The notes below the pieces were generated by a model that worked only from the letters and a program-made list of their open reading frames with translations, had not been told where the DNA came from and did no database searches. A stretch of 64,000 bases of DNA from Streptomyces atratus (GTDB taxonomy: Bacteria > Actinomycetota > Actinomycetes > Streptomycetales > Streptomycetaceae): assembly GCF_900119365.1 (NCBI RefSeq), contig NZ_FPJO01000001.1, positions 186,001 to 250,000 of the forward strand, given 5' to 3'. Every line of letters begins with the position of its first letter. Within the stretch, counting starts at the first letter, position 1. Made by a program: the position numbers and the translations under genes. Shown one piece after another: positions 28,325 to 36,546 of this stretch.

Positions 28325-29037
28325 CCGCACTTCTGGAGGTCGAGGACCTCCGCGTCGCCTACGGCAAGATCGAAGCCGTCAAGGGCATCTCCTTCACCGT
28401 CGAAGCCGGCCAAATCGTCACCCTCATCGGCACCAACGGCGCCGGCAAGACCACCACCCTGCGCACCCTCTCCGGCCTGCTCAAGCCGGCCGGCGGCCGC
28501 GTCGTCTTCGACGGCAAACCGCTCACCGACGTACCCGCACACAAGGTCGTCTCCCTGGGCCTCGCCCACTCCCCCGAGGGACGCCACATCTTCCCCCGGC
28601 TCACCATCACCGAGAACCTCCAGCTCGGCGCCTACCTCCGCAACGACAAGGCAGGCATCGAGAAGGACATCCAGCGCGCCTACGACCTCTTCCCCATCCT
28701 CGGGGAACGCCGCAAGCAGGCCGCCGGAACCCTCTCGGGCGGCGAACAGCAGATGCTCGCCATGGGCAGGGCCCTCATGTGCCAGCCCAAACTCCTGATG
28801 CTCGACGAACCCTCCATGGGCCTCTCCCCGATCATGATGCAGAAGATCATGGAGACCATCGTCGAGCTCAAGGCCCAGGGCACCACCATCCTGCTCGTCG
28901 AACAGAACGCCCAGGCCGCGCTCTCCCTCGCGGACCAGGGCCACGTCATGGAGGTCGGCAAGATCGTCCTCTCCGGCACCGGCGCGGACCTCCTCCACGA
29001 CGAGTCCGTCCGCAAGGCGTATCTCGGCGAGGACTGA
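28321..29037 (+). CDS. livF: Branched-chain amino acid ABC transporter ATPase LivF
   Basis: A 238-residue ABC ATPase that pairs with LivG. Walker A is GTNGAGKT at about 37-44, the signature is LSGGEQQMLAMGRALM, and Walker B is LLMLDEPSMGLSP. The segment KVVSLGLAHSPEGRHIFPRLTITENLQLGAY is typical of LivF. It is the last gene of the operon, translationally coupled to livG by a 4-base overlap, and is followed by a very strong terminator. Confidence 0.95.
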   Translation: MTALLEVEDLRVAYGKIEAVKGISFTVEAGQIVTLIGTNGAGKTTTLRTLSGLLKPAGGRVVFDGKPLTDVPAHKVVSLGLAHSPEGRHIFPRLTITENLQLGAYLRNDKAGIEKDIQRAYDLFPILGERRKQAAGTLSGGEQQMLAMGRALMCQPKLLMLDEPSMGLSPIMMQKIMETIVELKAQGTTILLVEQNAQAALSLADQGHVMEVGKIVLSGTGADLLHDESVRKAYLGED

Positions 29038-29042
29038 CGCAC

Positions 29043-29090
29043 ACGAGGAAGGCCCGCGTCCCGGATGTCCGGGACGCGGGCCTTCCTCGT
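29043..29090. terminator. Strong terminator of the liv operon
   Basis: A perfect 22-bp stem (29043-29064 with 29069-29090) with an ATGT loop, six bases after the livF stop. It also faces the convergent ANTAR regulator gene and can act in both directions. Confidence 0.85.
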
Positions 29091-29103
29091 ACTCGCGTAC
29101 GAC

Positions 29104-29751
29104 CTACTCGGCCGCCTTCTTCTTCTCCTCGGCATCCTCGATCAACGCCTCGGCAAGCTGCTGCATCGACAGCCGGCGGTCCATCGACGTCTTCTGGATC
29201 CACCGGAACGCGGCAGGCTCGGAGAGCCCGTAATCCGTCTGCAGAATGCTCTTCGCCCGGTCCACCAGCTTCCGCGTCTCCAGCCGCTGCGCGAGATCCG
29301 CGACCTCGGACTCCAGCGCCTTCAGCTCCGCGAACCGCGACACCGCCATCTCGATGGCCGGCACCACGTCGCTCTTGCTGAACGGCTTCACCAGATACGC
29401 CATCGCCCCGGCATCCCTGGCCCGCTCGACGAGATCGCGCTGCGAGAACGCGGTCAGCATCAGGACCGGCGCGATGGACTCCTCGGCGATCTTCTCCGCC
29501 GCGGAGATCCCGTCCAGGACCGGCATCTTCACATCGAGGATGACCAGATCCGGCCGGTGCTCCCGAGCAAGCTCGACGGCCCGCTGCCCGTCCCCGGCCT
29601 CGCCGACGACCGCGTAGCCCTCTTCCTCCAGCATCTCTTTGAGGTCGAGACGGATGAGCGCCTCGTCCTCGGCGATGACGACGCGGGTCGTCAGCGGCGG
29701 AACGTGCGACTTGTCGTCGTCGGCGGGCTGGGGCGACTCGGGCGTGGTCAC
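29104..29751 (-). CDS. ANTAR-domain response regulator (PdtaR-like)
   Basis: A 215-residue two-domain regulator. The receiver domain (about 22-140) has the acidic pair in VVIAEDEALIRLDL, the phospho-acceptor Asp73 in LVILDVKMP and the conserved Lys in YLVKPFSKSD. The C-terminal ANTAR domain (about 145-205) reads LAQRLETRKLVDRAKSILQTDYGLSEPAAFRWIQKTSM, an RNA-binding helix bundle that prevents terminator formation in target leaders. The architecture equals mycobacterial PdtaR, which is driven by the kinase PdtaS; no kinase gene is adjacent here. GTG start with AAGGAG. It is divergent from the tRNA gene. Confidence 0.93.
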   Translation of the reverse strand: MTTPESPQPADDDKSHVPPLTTRVVIAEDEALIRLDLKEMLEEEGYAVVGEAGDGQRAVELAREHRPDLVILDVKMPVLDGISAAEKIAEESIAPVLMLTAFSQRDLVERARDAGAMAYLVKPFSKSDVVPAIEMAVSRFAELKALESEVADLAQRLETRKLVDRAKSILQTDYGLSEPAAFRWIQKTSMDRRLSMQQLAEALIEDAEEKKKAAE

Positions 29752-29850
29752 GGGGCTCCTTGATCAAGGCAGGGGTACTGCTGCCAAGAGCCTACCCAGC
29801 TGCGGTAAGGTGGTCGGGCAGCGGGTCGGGGGAAACCTACGATTCAGCGA

Positions 29851-29925
29851 GCCCCGGTAGTCCAATTGGTTAGAGACAATGGATTCAAAACCCATACAGT
29901 GTCGGTTCGAGTCCGACTCGGGGTA
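29851..29925 (+). tRNA. tRNA-Leu (CAA), short variable loop
   Basis: A 75-base cloverleaf. The acceptor stem GCCCCGG pairs with TCGGGGT (with two G-T pairs), the T arm GTCGG-TTCGAGT-CCGAC is perfect, and the anticodon loop TTCAAAA places CAA at 29886-29888, which reads UUG. The D stem has three pairs plus a mismatch, and the last anticodon-stem pair is A-C. The variable loop is only five bases, whereas true leucine tRNAs have a long variable arm, so the amino acid is predicted only from the anticodon. No CCA end is encoded; TTTT follows directly and may be the terminator. Confidence 0.8.
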
Positions 29926-30035
29926 CTTTTCCTTCGATTCCAAGGCCGCCGAAGAATGGCTAGGCTTCACGTGAACGTGTGAATGCTGGCTTGTTCCGCC
30001 TCCAGGTTGCCTGGATACCGGACAGGCTCGGCCTG

Positions 30036-30800
30036 GTGTACGACCTTGATACGCGCAAGCGCGCTCTGGCCCTCGTCGCGCAGGGTTTCAGCCAGAACTC
30101 CGTAAGCAAGCAGACCGGCATCTCGCGCGCCGCAATCCGTTCGTGGCAGACACGAACAGATCCCCTCGGCAGGGGGCGCGCTGCGGGCTGTCCGCGGTGC
30201 AGCGACATGCCGAGTGATCCTGAAGTCCCCGCTGCGTACGCCTACTTGCTGGGCCTCTATCTCGGCGACGGCTGCATCAGCTCTAGCAAGAGGGGCGTGC
30301 ATTTCCTCCGTATCGCCTGCGCCGACAGCTGGCCCGGTCTCATCGACGCTTGCGCCGAAGCCATGCAGCTCGTGCGCCCCGGCAACAAGGTGTTCCGAGT
30401 TCAGCGTCAGGGCTGCCAGAACGTGACCTGCTACAGCAAGCACTGGCCGTGTCTCTTCCCCCAGCACGGCCCCGGCAAGAAGCACGAGCGCACGATCTCT
30501 CTCGAACCCTGGCAACAGCGGATCGTGCGTACCCACCCCTGGGAATTCATCCGCGGTCTGATCCACTCCGACGGATGCCGAGTCACCAACTGGACCACGA
30601 GACTCATCGGTGGCGAGCAAAAACGCTACGAGTACCCCCGGTACTTCTTCACCAACTTGTCAGCCGACATCCTGGGACTGTTCACCGATGCCCTGGACCT
30701 CGTCGGCGTTCACTGGAAGCAGGCCAACAGCCGGAACATCTCCGTCGCCCGACGGGCGTCCGTCGCGCTGATGGACGCCCACGTCGGGCCGAAGTACTGA
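30036..30800 (+). CDS. Free-standing HTH and LAGLIDADG homing-endonuclease-like protein
   Basis: A 254-residue protein in which a helix-turn-helix (residues about 5-38, with ALALVAQGFSQNSVSKQTGISRAAIRSW) is joined to a two-motif LAGLIDADG core. Motif 1 is YLLGLYLGDGCI at 70-81 and motif 2 is FIRGLIHSDGCR at 171-182; the acidic residues (Asp78, Asp179) are the expected metal ligands. A CPRC pair at 52-55 and Cys/His residues at 132-144 could bind zinc. It lies 110 bases after the tRNA on the same strand and its stop is 8 bases from pyk. I prefer the GTG at 30036; another GTG at 29979 would add 19 residues. It is not inside an intron or intein, so a regulator or a genuine nuclease are both possible. 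Confidence 0.8.
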   Translation: MYDLDTRKRALALVAQGFSQNSVSKQTGISRAAIRSWQTRTDPLGRGRAAGCPRCSDMPSDPEVPAAYAYLLGLYLGDGCISSSKRGVHFLRIACADSWPGLIDACAEAMQLVRPGNKVFRVQRQGCQNVTCYSKHWPCLFPQHGPGKKHERTISLEPWQQRIVRTHPWEFIRGLIHSDGCRVTNWTTRLIGGEQKRYEYPRYFFTNLSADILGLFTDALDLVGVHWKQANSRNISVARRASVALMDAHVGPKY

Positions 30801-30808
30801 CGACCGGC

Positions 30809-32242
30809 CTACTTCGGGCTGTCGTCCTCGCCGATGCGGTGCACCCGCACCAGGTTCGTCGAGCCCGGGACGCCCGGCGGGGAGCCGGCCGTGATGACGA
30901 CGACGTCGCCCTTCCGGCAGCGGCCGATCCTCAGCAGCTCCTCGTCGACCTGGGCGACCATCGCGTCCGTCGAATCCACATGCGGGCCGAGGAAGGTCTC
31001 GACGCCCCAGGTCAGGTTCAGCTGGGAGCGGGTGGCCGGGTCGGGGGTGAAGGCGAGGAGCGGGATGGGCGAGCGGTAGCGGGAGAGGCGCCGGACCGTG
31101 TCGCCGCTCTGGGTGAAGGCGACCAGGAACTTCGCGCCGAGGAAGTCGCCCATCTCGGCCGCCGCGCGGGCCACCGCGCCGCCCTGCGTGCGGGGCTTGT
31201 TGCGGTCGGTCAGGGGCGGGAGGCCCTTGGTGAGGATGTCCTCCTCGGCGGCCTCGGCGATGCGGGACATCGTGCGGACCGTCTCGATGGGGTACTTGCC
31301 CACGCTGGTCTCGCCGGAGAGCATCACCGCGTCCGTGCCGTCGATGACCGCGTTGGCGACGTCGGAGGCCTCGGCGCGGGTGGGGCGGGAGTTGTCGATC
31401 ATCGAGTCGAGCATCTGGGTGGCCACGATGACCGGCTTGGCGTTGCGCCTGGCGAGTTTGATCGCGCGCTTCTGGACGATCGGCACCTGTTCCAGGGGCA
31501 TTTCGACGCCGAGGTCGCCGCGGGCGACCATGATGCCGTCGAAGGCGGCGACGATGCCGTCGATGTTCTCGACGGCCTGGGGCTTCTCCACCTTGGCGAT
31601 GACGGGGAGGCGGCGGCCCTCCTCGTCCATGATGCGGTGGACGTCCTCGATGTCGCGTCCGCTGCGTACGAAGGAGAGGGCGATGATGTCGGCGCCGGTG
31701 CGCAGGGCCCAGCGGAGGTCTTCGATGTCCTTCTCGGAGAGTGCGGGGACGGAGACGGCGACGCCGGGGAGGTTGAGGCCCTTGTGGTCGGAGACCATGC
31801 CGCCTTCGATGACGGTGGTGTGGACGCGGGGGCCGTCGACTTCGGTGACTTCGAGGGTGACGCGGCCGTCGTCGACGAGGATGCGTTCGCCGGTGGTGAC
31901 GTCGGCGGCGAGGCCGTCGTAGGTGGTGCCGCAGGTGTGGCGGTCGCCTTCGACGGGTTCGACGGTGATGGTGAAGTTGTCGCCGCGTTCAAGGAGTACG
32001 GGGCCTTCGAGGAAGCGTCCGAGGCGGATCTTCGGGCCTTGAAGGTCGGCGAGGATGCCGACGCTGCGTCCGTTCTCGTCGGAGGCCTTGCGTACGTGGT
32101 GGTACCGCTCTTCGTGTTCGGTGTAGGTGCCGTGGCTGAGGTTGAGGCGGGCGATGTCCATTCCCGCTTCGACCAGTGCCTTGATCTGGTCGTATGTGTC
32201 GACGGCGGGGCCCAGGGTACAAACGATTTTTGCTCGGCGCAT
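30809..32242 (-). CDS. pyk: Pyruvate kinase
   Basis: The 477-residue enzyme converts phosphoenolpyruvate and ADP to pyruvate and ATP in glycolysis. It starts MRRAKIVCTLGPAVDTYDQIKALVEAGMDIARLNLSHG, the family opening. The active-site segment VIAKVEKPQAVENIDGIVAAFDGIMVARGDLGVEMP carries the catalytic Lys and metal ligands, and DAVMLSGETSVGKYPIE is also diagnostic. The C-terminal allosteric domain is complete. Streptomyces usually has two such enzymes; I cannot say which this is. It converges with the LAGLIDADG gene. Confidence 0.96.
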   Translation of the reverse strand: MRRAKIVCTLGPAVDTYDQIKALVEAGMDIARLNLSHGTYTEHEERYHHVRKASDENGRSVGILADLQGPKIRLGRFLEGPVLLERGDNFTITVEPVEGDRHTCGTTYDGLAADVTTGERILVDDGRVTLEVTEVDGPRVHTTVIEGGMVSDHKGLNLPGVAVSVPALSEKDIEDLRWALRTGADIIALSFVRSGRDIEDVHRIMDEEGRRLPVIAKVEKPQAVENIDGIVAAFDGIMVARGDLGVEMPLEQVPIVQKRAIKLARRNAKPVIVATQMLDSMIDNSRPTRAEASDVANAVIDGTDAVMLSGETSVGKYPIETVRTMSRIAEAAEEDILTKGLPPLTDRNKPRTQGGAVARAAAEMGDFLGAKFLVAFTQSGDTVRRLSRYRSPIPLLAFTPDPATRSQLNLTWGVETFLGPHVDSTDAMVAQVDEELLRIGRCRKGDVVVITAGSPPGVPGSTNLVRVHRIGEDDSPK

Positions 32243-32340
32243 GGTTCGACCCTAGACCTTACCTACGGGTAGTTGATTGGTGTGCCGTGACTGCTCAACG
32301 ACCTTTGGGTGAAGGGTTGTTGACAAGTGTTGAATTGTGC

Positions 32341-32364
32341 GGCGGGGTGCTCGGATGAGCATTT
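32341..32364. terminator. Hairpin between the SIMPL and pyruvate kinase genes
   Basis: A short stem GTGCTC-GGAT-GAGCAT followed on the plus strand by TTTTT lies just past the SIMPL stop. Its T-tract is on the plus side, so it may stop antisense transcription or act weakly for the SIMPL gene. Confidence 0.4.
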
Positions 32365-32366
32365 TT

Positions 32367-33065
32367 CTAGAGTTTTGGCGGTGACATGAGGAAGCGGGCG
32401 TTGACCTGGGCGTAGACGGTCTGGCGTTGTGGTTCGAGGTCGAGGGCGGGTGCGGGTTCGGGTGCTGCTCCGCCGAAGGCAGCGCGGCCGCGCATGGCGC
32501 CGGGTGCGGGGAGGGCGGCCGGGGCGGCGTTCTCCGCGCCGAGGTCGGCGAGTTCGACGAGGGCGGTGAGCTGGGCGCCGAGGGCGTCGGCGTATTCGCG
32601 GGCGCGTTGGACGGCTTCGTGGACGGCTTGGCGGCGGGCGGTTCCGTGGGCGGGTGAGTCGGGGCGCAGGCCCCACCAGGGGCCGTTGACGCGGGTCATT
32701 TCGAGGTCGGCGATTCGGGTGGTCAGTTCGCCCAGTGCGGTGAAGTCGTTGAGGACGGCGGTGATGTGGACGCGGCCGTGGTAGGCGTGGATTTGTTCGT
32801 TGCGGCCTTTCTGGGTGAGTTCGGGCGTGATGGAGAATGCGCCGGTTTCGAGTTTTTCTACGGCTTGTCCGTAGGAGCGTGCGAGTTCGAGGACTTGGTT
32901 GTTGCGGCGGGTGAGGTCTTCGAGGGCGTTGCGGCGGTCCTTGCCGCGGGTGGTGACGGTGATGCCGATGCGGGCGATTTCGGGGTCGACTTCGAGGCGG
33001 GCTTCGCCTCGGACAGCGACGCGGGGGTGTTCGGGGGTGCCGTAGGACGGTGGGGTGTTGGTCAT
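32367..33065 (-). CDS. SIMPL domain (DUF541) protein
   Basis: A 232-residue SIMPL/DUF541 protein (PF04402). The conserved start PRVAVRGEARLEVDPEIARIGITVTTRGKDRRNALEDL and the later ARRQAVHEAVQRAREYADALGAQL segment are typical. The family is named after a mouse kinase-interacting protein; bacterial members such as BP26 and YggE are linked to the envelope and oxidative stress, but no molecular role is settled. No signal peptide is visible here. The last part is Ala/Pro-rich. It is divergent from the 5'-nucleotidase gene. Confidence 0.85.
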   Translation of the reverse strand: MTNTPPSYGTPEHPRVAVRGEARLEVDPEIARIGITVTTRGKDRRNALEDLTRRNNQVLELARSYGQAVEKLETGAFSITPELTQKGRNEQIHAYHGRVHITAVLNDFTALGELTTRIADLEMTRVNGPWWGLRPDSPAHGTARRQAVHEAVQRAREYADALGAQLTALVELADLGAENAAPAALPAPGAMRGRAAFGGAAPEPAPALDLEPQRQTVYAQVNARFLMSPPKL

Positions 33066-33246
33066 GGGTCCACTGTCGCATCCGGGTCCGACAGCGGGTG
33101 GTCATCAGATCGAAACCCGCAGGGGGTGTTGCCGGGTGTGGCTCCTGGGTCATTATCTACGCGCGTTGTGCGCGGTGGTCCTTGTTGTCGGGGAGCTGCG
33201 TCGTGCGAGTACAGAGCTGCGTGAGAACTGAGATGTGGGAGACGAA

Positions 33247-35058
33247 ATGCCGCTGAACCGTAGGACGTTCCTGGGCACATCGGCGGCCGCCGGTGCGGGT
33301 GTGGCGATCGCGGGGGGTTCCGCGGTGCCTGCCACGGCTCATGGTCATGGCCATGGGCACGGTCATGGGCGTCCGCCGAAGCGGTACTCGTTCACGGTGA
33401 TGGGCACCACCGATCTGCATGGGAATGTCTTCAACTGGGACTACTTCACCGACAAGGAGTTCGACGACAAGGCGCACAACGATGTCGGCTTGGCGAAGAT
33501 TTCCACGTTGGTGGATCAGGTGCGCCGGGAGAAGGGTCGTCGTAACACGTTGATGATCGATGCGGGCGACACTATCCAGGGCACCCAGTTGTCGTACTAC
33601 TACGCCAAGATCGATCCGATCACGGCGAAGCGTGGTCCGGTGCATCCGATGGCTCAGGCGATGAACGCGATCGGGTACGACGCGGCGGCGCTGGGCAACC
33701 ATGAGTTCAACTACGGCATTCCGGTGCTGCGGAAGTTCGAGGAGCAGTGCGACTTCCCGCTGCTGGGGGCGAACGCGCTGGATGCGAAGACGTTGCGGCC
33801 GGCGTTCGCTCCGTATGTCATCAAGCGGTTGCGTACTCCGCACGGCCGGGATGTGAAGGTCGCGATTCTGGGGCTGACCAATCCGGGTGTCGCGATCTGG
33901 GACAAGGCGAATGTCAGCGGGAAGATGGTGTTCCCGGGGCTGGAGGAGCAGGCGGCGAAGTTCGTGCCGCGGCTTCGTTCGATGGGTGCGGATGTGGTGA
34001 TCGTCTCGGCGCACTCGGGGAGCAGTGGTACGTCGTCGTACGGTGATCAGATTCCGTACGTGGAGAATGCGGCGGGTCTGGTGGCCGAGCAGGTGCCGGG
34101 GATCGACGCGATTCTGGTCGGGCACGCGCACCAGGAGATCCCCGAGTATTTCGTGGAGAACAAGCGGACCGGCAAGAAGGTGGTGCTTTCGGAGCCGTTG
34201 AAGTGGGGGCAGCGGTTGACGCTGTTCGACTTCGATCTGGTGTGGGAGAAGGGCCGCTGGGTGGTGGAGAAGGCGGGTTCGCAGGTGTTGAACTCCAACA
34301 CTGTGGCGGAGGACCCGAAGATCACGGGGCTGCTGGCGGACGAGCACAAGAAGGTGGTGGCGTACGTCAATCAGGTCATCGGTACGTCGACGGCGGCGAT
34401 GGCGACGGCGGAGGCGGCCTGGAAGGACGAGCCGATCATCGATCTGATCAATGTGGTCCAGGCGGAGACGGTGAAGGCGGCGTTGGCGGGTGGTGCGTAT
34501 GCGGCGCTTCCGGTGCTTTCGCAGGCGTCGTGTTTCTCGCGTACGGCGCAGATCCCGGCCGGTGATGTGACGATCAAGGATGCGGCGGGTCTGTATCCGT
34601 TCGAGAACACGCTTGAGGCACGTCTGCTGACGGGTGCGCAGCTGAAGGATTACCTGGAGTTCTCGGCGCGGTATTACGTGCAGACTCCGGTGGGTGCTCC
34701 GGTGGACACGGCGAAGTTGACGAATGCGGACAGCACTCCGGATTACAACTATGACGCGGTGTCGGGTCTGACGTACGAGATCGATATTGCGAAGCCGAAT
34801 GGTTCGCGGATCGTGAATCTTTCGTTCGGGGGGAAGCCGATCGATCCGGCGGCGGAGTTCGTGCTGGCGGTGAACAATTACCGGGCCAGTGGTGGCGGTA
34901 ACTTCCCGCATGTGGCGGGTGCCGAGCAGTTGTGGGCGAATTCGGAGGAGATCCGTAACACGATCATTGCCTGGGTGCAGGCGAAGGGTTCGGTGGATGG
35001 TGCGCAGTTCGCTTCGGTGGACTGGCGTCTGACGCGTGAGGGCACGCCGGTGTTCTAG
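33247..35058 (+). CDS. Tat-exported 5'-nucleotidase / metallophosphatase
   Basis: A 603-residue bifunctional UshA-type enzyme. The N-terminus MPLNRRTFLGTSAAAGAGVAIAGG is a twin-arginine signal. A His/Gly repeat (HGHGHGHGHG) follows at the mature start. The metallophosphatase domain has TTDLHGNVFNWD, DAGDTIQGTQ, GNHEFNYGIP, VIVSAHSG and VGHAHQE, the two-metal ligands. The C-terminal 5'-nucleotidase domain runs from about residue 370. It would release phosphate and nucleosides from nucleotides outside the cell. GGGAG precedes the ATG. A terminator hairpin follows. No PhoP box was recognised. Confidence 0.93.
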   Translation: MPLNRRTFLGTSAAAGAGVAIAGGSAVPATAHGHGHGHGHGRPPKRYSFTVMGTTDLHGNVFNWDYFTDKEFDDKAHNDVGLAKISTLVDQVRREKGRRNTLMIDAGDTIQGTQLSYYYAKIDPITAKRGPVHPMAQAMNAIGYDAAALGNHEFNYGIPVLRKFEEQCDFPLLGANALDAKTLRPAFAPYVIKRLRTPHGRDVKVAILGLTNPGVAIWDKANVSGKMVFPGLEEQAAKFVPRLRSMGADVVIVSAHSGSSGTSSYGDQIPYVENAAGLVAEQVPGIDAILVGHAHQEIPEYFVENKRTGKKVVLSEPLKWGQRLTLFDFDLVWEKGRWVVEKAGSQVLNSNTVAEDPKITGLLADEHKKVVAYVNQVIGTSTAAMATAEAAWKDEPIIDLINVVQAETVKAALAGGAYAALPVLSQASCFSRTAQIPAGDVTIKDAAGLYPFENTLEARLLTGAQLKDYLEFSARYYVQTPVGAPVDTAKLTNADSTPDYNYDAVSGLTYEIDIAKPNGSRIVNLSFGGKPIDPAAEFVLAVNNYRASGGGNFPHVAGAEQLWANSEEIRNTIIAWVQAKGSVDGAQFASVDWRLTREGTPVF

Positions 35059-35073
35059 CCGGTTGTTCTGGTG

Positions 35074-35111
35074 GGCGGCCGTTTTCTCCTTCGGGAGGGG
35101 GCGGCCGCCTT
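35074..35111. terminator. Terminator after the 5'-nucleotidase
   Basis: GGCGGCCG and CTCC pair with GGAG and CGGCCGCC around a TTCG loop; the middle TTTT-GGGG pairs are all wobble. It lies between the nucleotidase and the convergent N-hydroxylase gene. Confidence 0.7.
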
Positions 35112-35127
35112 CTGTGTGTGGTGGGTG

Positions 35128-36546
35128 TCAGGTGTTCCGGGCGAGGGGGATGAGGTCGGGTCCTTGGGTGGGGACGCAGGGGTTGTGGGGGGTGAGGCCG
35201 AAGGTGGTGAAGGCGGTGCGTTCGGGGAGGGGGTAGGGGTTGGTGCCGGTGAGGTCGTTGAGGATGGTGGCGCTGCGCCAGGCGGCGAGTCCGAGGTCGG
35301 GGGCGCCGACGCCGTGGGTGTGGCGTTCGGCGTTCTGTACGTAGACGTTGCCGGTGACGGTGGGGTCGAGGACGAGGCGGAACCGGTCGTCGATGCGGGG
35401 GCGTTCGGAGGCGTCGCGGCGCATGTAGGGGTCGAGGCCGGTGAGGATGCGGTCGAGGGGGCGTTCGCGGTAGCCGGTGGCGAGGACGACGGCGTCGGTG
35501 GTGAGTCGGCTGCGGGTGTTCTGTTGGGTGTGTTCGAGGTGGAGCTCGATGCGGGTGTTGGCTACGCGTCCTGCGGTGCGTACGGAGACGCCGGGGGTGA
35601 GGGTGGTGTCGGGCCAGCCGCCGTGGAGGGTGCGGCGGTAGAGCTCGTCGTGGATGGCGGCGATGGTGTCGGCGTCGATGCCTTTGTGGAGTTGCCATTG
35701 GTGGGGGACGAGTTCGTCGCGTACGGATTCGGGGAGGGCGTGGAAGTAGCGGCTGTAGTCGGGGGTGAAGTGTTCGAGGCCGAGTTTTGAGTACTCCATG
35801 GGTGCGAAGGCCTGGGTGCGGGCGAGCCAGTGGAGGTTTTCGTGGCCTGTGGGGCGGGCGCGCAGGAGGTCGAGGAAGATTTCGGCGCCGGATTGTCCGG
35901 AGCCGATGACGGTGATGTGGGGGGCTTCGAGGAGTTCTTGTCGGTGGTGGAGGTAGTCGGCGGAGTGGATGACGGGGACGTTCTCGGCTTCGGTGAGGGG
36001 TTTGAGGGGTTCGGGGATGTGGGGCTCGGTGCCGATGCCGAGGGCGATGTTGCGGGTGTGGGCGCGGCCGAGTGCTTCGGCTTCGCCTTCGTTGTCGAGT
36101 TGGGTGAAGTCGATTTCGAAGAGTTCGCGTTGGTTGTTCCAGCGGACGGCGTCGACCTGGTGGCTGAAGTGGAGTCCGGGGAGCTGGTCGGTGACCCAGC
36201 GGCAGTAGGCGTCGTATTCGGCGCGTTGGATGTGGAAGCGTTCGGCGAAGTAGAAGGGGAAGAGCCGGTCGCGGCTGCGTAGGTAGTTGAGGAAGGTCCA
36301 GGGGCTGGTGGGGTCGGCGAGGGTGACGAGGTCGGCGAGGAAGGGGACTTGGAGGCTGGCTCCGTCGATGAGGAGGCCGGGGTGCCAGTGGAAGGCGGGG
36401 CGTTGTTCGTAGAAGGCGGCGGTGAGGGGGCGGGGGTTGGCGGGGATGCCGTGGGCGAGGGCGGCGAGGGAGAGGTTGAAGGGGCCGATGCCGATGCCGA
36501 TGAGGTCGTGTGGCTGGTCGGTGTCGGGGGTGGGCAGGTCGGTCAT
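35128..36546 (-). CDS. Lysine/ornithine N-hydroxylase family flavoprotein
   Basis: A 472-residue flavin- and NADPH-dependent N-monooxygenase of the IucD/SidA/PvdA family, which hydroxylates the terminal amine of a diamine or amino acid to make hydroxamate building blocks. The FAD site is DLIGIGIGPFNLSLAAL (residues 14-30), the NADPH site ITVIGSGQSGAEIFLDLL and the ATGYRERPLD motif closes the flavin domain. It resembles DesB and RhbE, but the sequence departs from what I remember of canonical Streptomyces DesB. Its ATG overlaps the decarboxylase stop by 4 bases, so the two are translated together. No acyltransferase or siderophore synthetase follows; the next gene is the nucleotidase. Confidence 0.88.
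   Translation of the reverse strand: MTDLPTPDTDQPHDLIGIGIGPFNLSLAALAHGIPANPRPLTAAFYEQRPAFHWHPGLLIDGASLQVPFLADLVTLADPTSPWTFLNYLRSRDRLFPFYFAERFHIQRAEYDAYCRWVTDQLPGLHFSHQVDAVRWNNQRELFEIDFTQLDNEGEAEALGRAHTRNIALGIGTEPHIPEPLKPLTEAENVPVIHSADYLHHRQELLEAPHITVIGSGQSGAEIFLDLLRARPTGHENLHWLARTQAFAPMEYSKLGLEHFTPDYSRYFHALPESVRDELVPHQWQLHKGIDADTIAAIHDELYRRTLHGGWPDTTLTPGVSVRTAGRVANTRIELHLEHTQQNTRSRLTTDAVVLATGYRERPLDRILTGLDPYMRRDASERPRIDDRFRLVLDPTVTGNVYVQNAERHTHGVGAPDLGLAAWRSATILNDLTGTNPYPLPERTAFTTFGLTPHNPCVPTQGPDLIPLARNT

Noticed and set aside
33345..33370. Short tandem repeat CATGGTCATGGCCATGGGCAC
   Set aside because: It encodes the His/Gly repeat of the exported nucleotidase and is part of the gene, not an independent repeat.
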